Source: Candidatus Bathyarchaeum sp. (lineage in GTDB: Archaea; Thermoproteota; Bathyarchaeia; Bathyarchaeales; Bathyarchaeaceae). Taken from it: a stretch of 5,567 nt of DNA. Under the pieces are notes generated by a model. That model saw only the letters and a list, made by a program, of their open reading frames with translations. It was not told the DNA's origin and did no database searches. The DNA lies in NCBI GenBank assembly GCA_003096235.1, contig PIXT01000238.1:1-5567 (forward strand). Direction: 5' to 3'. Positions 1 through 5,539 of this stretch are shown here, one piece after another; position 1 is the first letter of the stretch; every line of letters starts with the position of its first letter. The translations under genes were made by a program, and so were the position numbers.

Positions 1-118
1 GGGGATACCCGAGCCAGGTCTAAATAGCGGGTCAAACATAGATCCCCTAAGATAAGGGGGAGGACTTAAGATCCTCTGGCGCAGGCCTCCACGGGTTCGA
101 ATCCCGTTCCCCGCACCA
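1..118 (+). tRNA. tRNA-Leu (anticodon UAA), 5' end cut by window, D-arm interrupted
   Basis: This class II tRNA reads leucine codon UUA. The 3' acceptor strand TCCCCGC (108-114), discriminator A115 and an encoded CCA (116-118) pair with GGGGA at 1-5, so only the first two bases (expected GC) lie outside the window. The T-arm is ACGGG-TTCGAAT-CCCGT (91-107). The anticodon stem is GAGGA/TCCTC (60-64/72-76), with loop CTTAAGA and anticodon TAA at 67-69. A long variable arm with a GGC/GCC stem (78-80/85-87) marks it as Leu type. The D-stem 5' strand is CCC (8-10), followed by AGCCAGG, but its partner GGG only appears at 56-58 because about 31 extra bases intervene. With those removed, the D-arm reads like an ordinary archaeal tRNA-Leu. 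Every other arm is intact, so I treat it as functional rather than as a pseudogene. Confidence 0.93.
25..55 (+). other. 31-nt insertion in the tRNA-Leu D-arm, candidate non-canonical intron
   Basis: Removing these bases joins GGTCTAAA to GGGGGAGGA and restores a normal archaeal Leu D-arm. The ends are uncertain by one or two bases because the flanking As are shared (24-54 and 23-53 give the same product). Archaeal tRNA introns outside the anticodon loop are well known in Thermoproteota and relatives, and are normally cut by the splicing endonuclease at a bulge-helix-bulge. I tested the three possible boundary registers by eye and found no 4-bp helix flanked by two 3-nt bulges. The insert can form its own hairpin, GGGTC (29-33) with GATCCC (41-46, one bulged T). 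Spliced intron is the likeliest reading; an unspliced D-loop expansion is the alternative. Confidence 0.6.
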
Positions 119-128
119 TTTGTTAGCA

Positions 129-155
129 TTTTTGTCGACGTTATTCGATTTTTTT
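129..155 (+). terminator. T-runs downstream of the tRNA, probable transcription terminator
   Basis: Five consecutive Ts at 129-133 and seven at 149-155 follow the tRNA end by 11 and 31 nt. Archaeal RNA polymerase stops at oligo-T tracts on the non-template strand without needing a hairpin, and tRNA genes commonly end this way. No stem precedes either run. The second run merges into a TATA-like sequence, so its role is ambiguous. Confidence 0.5.
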
Positions 156-160
156 ATAAA
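153..160 (+). promoter_or_regulatory. TATA-box-like element upstream of the sensor kinase
   Basis: TTTATAAA at 153-160 resembles the archaeal TATA box (TTTAWATA type). It would place the start of transcription near 180-187, giving the kinase mRNA a leader of about 175 nt. No purine-rich BRE is evident just upstream, where a T-run lies instead, and the sequence may simply be part of the tRNA terminator. It is the best TATA match I see in the 241-nt spacer. Confidence 0.25.
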
Positions 161-165
161 TGTTT

Positions 166-185
166 GAATATTGTTTACAATATTC
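166..185. repeat. Perfect 8-bp inverted repeat, possible operator or hairpin
   Basis: The arms GAATATTG (166-173) and CAATATTC (178-185) are exact reverse complements separated by TTTA. If the TATA-like element at 153-160 is real, the palindrome lies between it and the predicted transcription start, where archaeal repressors often bind. It could equally be an RNA hairpin closing a transcript. The symmetry is seen directly; the role is inference. Confidence 0.4.
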
Positions 186-346
186 TGAAGACCAAAAGTT
201 GCTTATTATTGATTCCAGTTTGCTACCAAACGATTTTAATAGTTCTTCGGAATCCGACATAGCCGTGCTCTCGATTCGTATTTCGAGTCCACAAGCATTA
301 TCTCTTACATCGGTCATTTCTGGCAGGTGTAGTGGATTCTCTGAAT

Positions 347-353
347 AGGTGAT
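347..353 (+). promoter_or_regulatory. Ribosome binding site of the sensor kinase
   Basis: AGGTGAT matches the complement of the archaeal 16S rRNA 3' tail (GGAGGTGATC) over seven bases. It sits 6 nt before the ATG at 360, which supports that start codon and indicates a leadered mRNA. Confidence 0.8.
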
Positions 354-359
354 GCACAA

Positions 360-3300
360 ATGAATAACAATGGGACGTCACCCTTACCTAACGGAAGAAC
401 AGACAAGAACAAAAAAACATCAATCAAAGTCTTATGTGTAGACGACGAAGCCAGTTTTCTAACAAGCACAAAACAGCTTCTGGAAATGGTCACCCCTTTT
501 CATGTAGACATCGCATGTTCTGTTACCGATGCCTTAGAGAAGCTGAAAAGTGAAGTGTTTGATGTTGTTGTGTCTGACTATCAGATGCCTGAAAAAAGCG
601 GTTTGGACTTTTTGAAGGAACTCAGAGAAAACAACAACGATATTCCTTTTATCTTGTTTACGGGGAGAGGCAGAGAGGAAGTGGCAGTAAAGGCTCTTAA
701 TCTTGGGGCAGACAGATACTTCAACAAATTTGGGAATCCTGAAACTGTCTATGGTCAACTTGTTCATGGCATACGTCAAGCAGTAGCTCAAAGGCGAGCA
801 GAAAAAGAAGTGTGGGACAGGGAAGAGCGGCTAAGGGCAATATTTGTTTCATCTCCTGATGCTATGTTTACCTGTGACCTGAATGGAATCGTAACCGATT
901 GTAATTTGGAGACTTTGAAGCTTTTAGGCGCTTCATCTATGTCTGACGTAGTTGGCAAGCATTATCTGACTTTCGTAGTAAAAGAGGACAAAGAAAAGTT
1001 AGAACTTGCATTCCATGAAGTGTTAGAAAATAGTTTTGTAACTAATCGAGAAACCAAGTTAGTAACAAAAAGTGGGACTGAGGTTCCCATAGGCTTCTCT
1101 GCAAGCATACTAAGAGACGCCTACGGCAAGCCAGTAGGGGCTGTAGTGTTATCAAGAAACATCACTGAAAGGAAACTGATGGAACAGGAACTGAAGGATT
1201 CTGAGGAAAAGTATCGTAGGATGGTTGAGCGGACTCCTGACAGCATAATGACCTTTGACATGAATGGGGTGATTACATCATGTAACGATGCTTCAGCAGC
1301 AATGTCAGGACAATCTAAAGAGGAGTTGATTGGGAAACATTTCTCAGAATTAGAGTCACTAAGTGAAAAACAAGTCGAAATTCTCGGGAAATCGCTTCCT
1401 TCTCTATTAGAAGGAGATATTCCTAAACCCTTCGAGATTGAAAGTAAAAGAGAAGATGGCACTTCCGCTTTTGGCGAAGTCCATGTCACCTTAATCAAAG
1501 AAGGCAAAAAAGCAACTGGTTTTCAAACAATAACAAGAGACATTACCGCACGTAAGAGAGCTGAAGAAAAGCTACGAGATAGCGAAACAAAATTCCGTAC
1601 AATAAGTGATGCTGCCCAAGACTCTATAATTCTGCTTAATGAAAGCGGAGAAATCATTTATTGGAACCCTGCTGCCGAAAAAACGTTCGGTTACACAAAA
1701 GAAGAAGCAGTTGGCAAAGAACTGCACAGTTTTTTTGCTCCAGAACGTTTCTATGAAGATTACCAAAAAGGCGTCATGAAATTCAAAAAAACAGGACAGG
1801 GCTCTGCTATCGGAAAAACTTTGGAACTCTTTGCTAAAAGAAAAGATGGAACTGAGATTCGGATAGAACTTTCTCTTTCAGCATTAAAAATTAAAGGCAA
1901 ATGGTGCGCAACAGGCATAATCAGAGACATCACAGAACGCAAAAAAGCAGAAGGAGTTCTCGCAAGGGAACGGGATACTCTTGAAAAAGTTACAGGAAAC
2001 TTGAGTGCCTCCCTTGCAATGATATCAAAAGATTACCGCATTTTGTGGGCAAATAATTACACAAAAAACCACATGGGCAACGTAACAGGAAAAACTTGCT
2101 ACGAAAGTTTCAATGGGCTAGATCATGTCTGCCCCGGATGCAAAGCTGAAGAAGTATTCAAGACTGGAAAGCAAGCAGTACGTGAACAAATAGTAAACAA
2201 CCCTAAACTGGGAAATATAATTCTTAACATCACTTCCATTCCAATTAAGGACGAAAACGGAAACGTCACTGAAATTTTGGAACTAGCCGTTGATATCACC
2301 GAACGTAAGAAAACTGAAGAAAAACATCTAGAAAGCGAAAAACGATTTAGAGAATTAGCCGAGCTACTTCCCGAAGTAATTTTCGAGTACGACCTCAATG
2401 GAAACATTACGTATGTAAACAATGAGGCATACACAAGATTTGGGTACTCTGCAGAAGATTTTGAGAACGGGCTTAATGTAATCCAATTTATGGCACCTGA
2501 ATGCGTTGACAAAGCGAAAACAAACATAGCCAAAATAGTTAATGGAAAAAGGTCTGCAATTCTGGAAGAATACAAATTAATCAGAAAAGATGGAAGTACA
2601 TTTCCGGCAATTATTACTGCCGCGCCCATAAGTAAAGAGAATAAAATCGTGGGCATCCGTGGAGTATCAGTTGACATCACTGAACGCAAAAAAACAGAAG
2701 TAGCACTTCACGAAAGCGAAAAACGGTTCAGAGAACTAAGCGAAATGCTCCCCGTAATAGTCTTTGAACTAGACTCTAACGGAAAGCTCACTTTTGTTAA
2801 TCGTGAAGCATACAGAAAATATGGATACTCAAAGGAAGAATTTGAAAAGGCAATAAATACATTACAGGCAGTAGTACCTGAACAACAAGATAGACTTAAA
2901 AAAAGTATGGCTAAACTGTTGTCTGGAGAAACAACAGAGCCTCAAGAATACACTTTGGTAAGAAAAGATGGCACAACATTACCTATTATCACACACGCAG
3001 CACCAATCTTTCGTGACGGCAAAGTTGTAGGTTTTCGCGGAATATCATTAGACATTACTGAACATAAGAAGGCTGAGGCGGCACTTCGGGAGAGCGAGAA
3101 ACGGTTCAGAGAGTTAAGCGAATTGCTTCCTGCAGTGATTGTTGAAGTAGATAGAGAAGGGATTTTGAGATTCGCAAATCATGCTACATTTAAGCGCTTT
3201 GGGTATTCTCATGAAGAATTTGAAGCTGGTTTGACTGCTCTTCAGATCATCGCACCAGAGGATAGAGAACACGCTGAAGAGAACATAAAAAGAATAATGA

Positions 3301-4919
3301 AAGGAGAAACTGTGGGTCCAAATGAATACCTTGGGCTGAGGAAAGACGGAACTACTTTTCCCATGATAGTAAATTCTGTTCCTATCTGGCGTGGCGATGA
3401 AATCGTTGGTCTAAGAGGAATAATGGTAGATATTACTGAACGCAAGAAAGTAGAGGATGCTCTGGCTAAGGAACGAGATACTCTTGAAAAAGTTACAGGA
3501 AATCTGAACACAGCACTTTTAGTAATTTCTAAAGATTTGCATATTCGTTGGGTAAACAAATACCTCAACAACATCTTGGGGGATGTAATAGGAAAACTTT
3601 GTTACTCAGCACTGAATCAGTTGGACCATGTCTGTTCAGGATGTAAAATTAAAGAAGTTATCAAAACGGGAAAACAAGCAACATTCGAGATGGTCGTACC
3701 CAACTCCAAAAACCCAAGGTACCCTAATGGACAAGATTTGTTTTTGGAAATTACTGCCATTCCGATTAGGGACAAAAACGGCAACGTGACTGAAGTTTTA
3801 GAGTTAGCCCTAGACATTACTGAACGTAGAATGATGGAAACAGCAATTCGCGAAGCGGAAGAACAACACAAAACATTAATTGATTCTGCAAAGGTTCTAA
3901 TTACGTCTGTTGATGAAAAGGGCAAATACGTTTACGTGAATAAAGAGTGGAAAAGAGCTTTTGGATATACAGACGAAGAGATTAAAAAAATCACGATAAT
4001 GGATACTGTTCGTAGTGACCATAAGAAAAATTGTTTAAACGATGTGAAATTAGTTTCAAGCGGGAAACAGGTAAAGGATATTGAAACAGTTTTTGTAACA
4101 AAGAACGGAAAAGAAATTCACGCACGGGGAAACGCCACACCAATTATCAGTAATGGAAAAGTAATCTCAACGGTTGCAGTGTTTTTAGACATTACAGAAC
4201 ACAAAAAAGCGGAAAACAAAGTAAAAGAAACTTTGAAAAAACTGGAAACCCTTAACGAAAAACTAAGCGTTATCGGGAAACTAACTCGCCATGATGCCAG
4301 AAACAAACTCAACGTTATTGCAACCAACACCTACTTAGCCAAAAACAAACTAGCACCCAACGACAACACCTTAGAAAACTTGAGGGACATCGAATCTTGC
4401 ATTAGTCAAATGGAAAAAATCTTTGATTTCGCAAGAAACTACGAGTTACTGGGCACCGAAGAACTGTTCTACACTGATGTAAAGAAGAGCTTTAACGAAG
4501 CAGCAATACTCCTTCCATGCCCCAACAACATTGAGCCCGTAACTGATTGTGAAGGCTTGAAGGTGCGAGCGGATTCACTGTTGAGACAGGTTTTCTATAA
4601 CCTGATTGACAACTCGGCGAAATATGGAGAAACAGTAACCAAAATCAGAGTCTACTGCAAAGAAGAACCTGATGGTCTTAAGATAGTTTATGAGGACAAC
4701 GGCATCGGCATACCTGCAGGTGAGAAAGAGAAGATTTTCATGGAAGGGTATGGGAAGGGCACAGGCTACGGACTCTATCTTATACGAAAAATCTGCGAAA
4801 ACTACGGCTGGACCATAAACGAAAAAGGTGTACCCGGAGAAGGAACCCAATTCGTCATGAAAATCCCAAAAACAGACAAAAACGGGAAACCCAACTACTC
4901 AGTAATTAAGGAAAAGTAG
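360..4919 (+). CDS. Hybrid sensor histidine kinase: N-terminal receiver, nine PAS domains, HisKA-like/HATPase core
   Basis: This is a 1519-residue soluble signal-transduction kinase. Receiver domain at about 21-140: acidic pair D28/D29, phospho-acceptor D73 (SDYQMP), switch T101, and K123 followed by Phe rather than the usual Pro. Nine PAS domains follow, each ending in a DITERK-like motif: about 155-272, 283-399, 409-528, 537-650, 660-777, 787-903, 913-1029, 1038-1157 and 1168-1282. PAS4 and PAS8 share C-x10-C-x2-C. A linker helix (1283-1305) leads to the H-box RHDARNKLN with H1311. The ATPase domain has N-box N1414/N1418, G1 box DNGIGIP (1446-1452), a short lid with GTGYGL (1467-1472) and GEGT (1493-1496). 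I see no membrane segment, signal peptide or DNA-binding output. ATP should phosphorylate H1311, with transfer to D73 or to a separate regulator. The architecture is certain; the signal and partner are unknown. It is a lone gene with its own ribosome binding site. Confidence 0.95.
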   Translation: MNNNGTSPLPNGRTDKNKKTSIKVLCVDDEASFLTSTKQLLEMVTPFHVDIACSVTDALEKLKSEVFDVVVSDYQMPEKSGLDFLKELRENNNDIPFILFTGRGREEVAVKALNLGADRYFNKFGNPETVYGQLVHGIRQAVAQRRAEKEVWDREERLRAIFVSSPDAMFTCDLNGIVTDCNLETLKLLGASSMSDVVGKHYLTFVVKEDKEKLELAFHEVLENSFVTNRETKLVTKSGTEVPIGFSASILRDAYGKPVGAVVLSRNITERKLMEQELKDSEEKYRRMVERTPDSIMTFDMNGVITSCNDASAAMSGQSKEELIGKHFSELESLSEKQVEILGKSLPSLLEGDIPKPFEIESKREDGTSAFGEVHVTLIKEGKKATGFQTITRDITARKRAEEKLRDSETKFRTISDAAQDSIILLNESGEIIYWNPAAEKTFGYTKEEAVGKELHSFFAPERFYEDYQKGVMKFKKTGQGSAIGKTLELFAKRKDGTEIRIELSLSALKIKGKWCATGIIRDITERKKAEGVLARERDTLEKVTGNLSASLAMISKDYRILWANNYTKNHMGNVTGKTCYESFNGLDHVCPGCKAEEVFKTGKQAVREQIVNNPKLGNIILNITSIPIKDENGNVTEILELAVDITERKKTEEKHLESEKRFRELAELLPEVIFEYDLNGNITYVNNEAYTRFGYSAEDFENGLNVIQFMAPECVDKAKTNIAKIVNGKRSAILEEYKLIRKDGSTFPAIITAAPISKENKIVGIRGVSVDITERKKTEVALHESEKRFRELSEMLPVIVFELDSNGKLTFVNREAYRKYGYSKEEFEKAINTLQAVVPEQQDRLKKSMAKLLSGETTEPQEYTLVRKDGTTLPIITHAAPIFRDGKVVGFRGISLDITEHKKAEAALRESEKRFRELSELLPAVIVEVDREGILRFANHATFKRFGYSHEEFEAGLTALQIIAPEDREHAEENIKRIMKGETVGPNEYLGLRKDGTTFPMIVNSVPIWRGDEIVGLRGIMVDITERKKVEDALAKERDTLEKVTGNLNTALLVISKDLHIRWVNKYLNNILGDVIGKLCYSALNQLDHVCSGCKIKEVIKTGKQATFEMVVPNSKNPRYPNGQDLFLEITAIPIRDKNGNVTEVLELALDITERRMMETAIREAEEQHKTLIDSAKVLITSVDEKGKYVYVNKEWKRAFGYTDEEIKKITIMDTVRSDHKKNCLNDVKLVSSGKQVKDIETVFVTKNGKEIHARGNATPIISNGKVISTVAVFLDITEHKKAENKVKETLKKLETLNEKLSVIGKLTRHDARNKLNVIATNTYLAKNKLAPNDNTLENLRDIESCISQMEKIFDFARNYELLGTEELFYTDVKKSFNEAAILLPCPNNIEPVTDCEGLKVRADSLLRQVFYNLIDNSAKYGETVTKIRVYCKEEPDGLKIVYEDNGIGIPAGEKEKIFMEGYGKGTGYGLYLIRKICENYGWTINEKGVPGEGTQFVMKIPKTDKNGKPNYSVIKEK
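1968..2309 (+). repeat. PAS4 module, first copy of a duplicated cysteine-bearing PAS
   Basis: Residues 537-650 of the kinase. The module opens with ERDTLEKVTGNL and contains ISKD, C580, HVCPGC (C591, C594), KTGKQA and ITSIPI. It matches PAS8 (nt 3471-3830) far better than it matches the intervening PAS domains. At DNA level the linker at 1974-1999 is identical for 26 nt to 3477-3502, which marks an intragenic duplication. Confidence 0.85.
2331..3446 (+). repeat. Three tandem PAS repeats (PAS5, PAS6, PAS7)
   Basis: Residues 658-1029 form three in-frame units with a period of 126-127 residues (about 380 bp), starting at 2331, 2712 and 3090. Each opens with ESEKRFREL and a following LLP or MLP, carries FGYS or YGYS before an acidic helix, then RKDG(S/T)T and IRG/FRG/LRG, and ends in DITERK or DITEHK. 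The units clearly arose by tandem duplication and have since diverged at many positions. Confidence 0.85.
3471..3830 (+). repeat. PAS8 module, second copy of the cysteine-bearing PAS
   Basis: Residues 1038-1157 of the kinase. It repeats the PAS4 pattern: ERDTLEKVTGNL, ISKD, C1081, HVCSGC (C1092, C1095), KTGKQA and ITAIPI. It is six residues longer, owing to a loop around NPRYPNGQD (1118-1126). The offset from PAS4 is 501 residues, exactly four PAS modules. Confidence 0.85.
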
Positions 4920-4990
4920 CCCAAACACCAAACTGGCACCGACGTCCCAATCATATTTGTAGTCTAATAGTAGTTCATTGTTGAAAACGG

Positions 4991-5040
4991 CCTTTTTTCA
5001 GAAATTTCTACTAAAGCACCTGAAAAGGGGGATTTAGTAG
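4991..5040. terminator. Convergent-gene spacer with two interleaved inverted repeats, probable bidirectional terminator
   Basis: Six Ts at 4993-4998 could stop plus-strand transcription about 75 nt after the kinase stop codon. CCTTTTTTCAG (4991-5001) pairs with CTGAAAAGG (5020-5028), leaving two Ts unpaired. CTACTAAA (5008-5015) pairs perfectly with TTTAGTAG (5033-5040), which includes the stop codon of the minus-strand gene. The two stems interleave, so they form either a pseudoknot or alternative folds. The position between converging genes favours a termination or 3'-end role. Confidence 0.5.
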
Positions 5041-5222
5041 TCTCTGGGTTTTAGTGCTATGTTGAAGGCTACGGTTTTGCCGCCGTGTTTTCGTTCGCAT
5101 TTTACGGTTACTGTTTCTTCGTCTTCGCTTATGTAAACTACTTTGCCAAAATGGCCGGGTTCCTGATGAAAAACAGGGTGAACAGGAATCTTCATTCGGT
5201 CACCGATTTTAACTTTTGACAT
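5034..5222 (-). CDS. Conserved-looking small protein, 62 aa, possible SH3/KOW-like beta barrel
   Basis: I do not recognise this protein by name. The ATG at 5222 is preceded at a spacing of 8 nt by AGGAGG (5231-5236 on the plus strand). A TTG directly upstream (5225) is a weaker alternative that would add one residue. The sequence is soluble and rich in predicted beta strands: a GDRMKIPV opening (7-14), a histidine-rich turn with H15, H19 and H24, then GKVVYI (26-31), an acidic turn SEDEE (32-36), TVTVKCERK (37-45) and a closing strand TVAFNIALKPRD (50-61). The G-x-V-x-x-I strand followed by an acidic turn and two Val-rich strands resembles small SH3-like or KOW-type barrels, which often bind RNA or protein, but this is inference. 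It converges on the kinase gene and is transcribed separately. Confidence 0.78.
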   Translation of the reverse strand: MSKVKIGDRMKIPVHPVFHQEPGHFGKVVYISEDEETVTVKCERKHGGKTVAFNIALKPRDY

Positions 5223-5230
5223 CAAATTTT

Positions 5231-5236
5231 CCTCCT
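5231..5236 (-). promoter_or_regulatory. Ribosome binding site of the 62-aa protein
   Basis: The minus strand reads AGGAGG here, a full match to the core anti-Shine-Dalgarno complement. It lies 8 nt before the ATG at 5222, which favours that start over the adjoining TTG. Confidence 0.8.
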
Positions 5237-5539
5237 AAACACAAGGGTGGTCTCTTGAGCAGTAAACCACACACAACTAAACATGTAACTTCTTTCGATT
5301 AGCCGAGGGCAACTATTAAACGTTATCTGAAGGGAAAACAACAACCCAAAACGTGAATTCATAAATAGAAAACAGCAAAAAAATGGCCAAAAACACCAAC
5401 AGAATAAAGTACAGCATGCAAAACCGCATTCTTCTTTCGGGGAGAACAACAGCAGATACAAAAAATATTCGGCAACCCCTGAATATCGGCAAAGAGCTTA
5501 TCTAATACCGTGTACTATTTGTCAGTGAAGGATATACAG
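5237..5539. other. Divergent intergenic region without a convincing gene
   Basis: This spacer separates the minus-strand 62-aa gene from the plus-strand YHS gene and should hold both promoters. On the minus strand, TTTAATAG (complement of 5311-5318) and CTATTTATG (around 5360-5368) are weak TATA candidates. On the plus strand no good TATA box is evident before 5540. ATATTC (5465-5470) and GAATAT (5481-5486) form a 6-bp inverted repeat with a 10-nt spacer. A 40-codon plus-strand reading frame (5383-5505) has no ribosome binding site and unremarkable composition. I see no tRNA, C/D-box or repeat array. Confidence 0.5.
5528..5533 (+). promoter_or_regulatory. Possible ribosome binding site of the YHS gene
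   Basis: AAGGAT lies 6 nt before the ATG at 5540. It is only a partial match to the 16S complement, but the spacing is right and it supports that start. Confidence 0.4.

Noticed and set aside
1..118. tRNA pseudogene
   Set aside because: Acceptor, anticodon, variable and T arms are perfectly paired and CCA is encoded; only the D-arm is interrupted, and removing the insert restores it.
160..348. Plus-strand reading frame of 62 codons ahead of the kinase
   Set aside because: No ribosome binding site, serine-rich and featureless, and its start lies directly on the TATA-like sequence with no room for a promoter. It ends inside the kinase ribosome binding site, but nothing else supports coupling.
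588..594. CxxC of PAS4 as a c-type heme attachment site
   Set aside because: The residue after the second Cys is Lys (CPGCK), not the His required by CxxCH; the same holds for PAS8 (CSGCK).
591..1767. Possible frameshift or domain loss among the early PAS domains
   Set aside because: The frame is continuous and PAS1-PAS3 each have a full beta scaffold and exit motif, so the gene is intact.
2123..2689. Long minus-strand open frame (188 codons) inside the kinase gene
   Set aside because: It is the antisense of PAS4-PAS5 codons and mirrors the repeated DITERK motif as RSVMS; similar frames recur opposite every PAS repeat.
1968..3830. CRISPR-like or mobile repeat array
   Set aside because: The repeats are in-frame PAS modules with diverged sequence and no spacer pattern, terminal inverted repeats or transposase.
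5222..5461. Minus-strand reading frame rich in Cys, Phe and Trp upstream of the 62-aa gene
   Set aside because: Its composition is that of antisense to an A-rich spacer, it has no ribosome binding site, and it overlaps the strong AGGAGG site of the 62-aa gene.
5383..5505. Plus-strand 40-codon frame starting MAKNTNRIK
   Set aside because: No ribosome binding site before the ATG, an A-run instead, and no recognisable motif.
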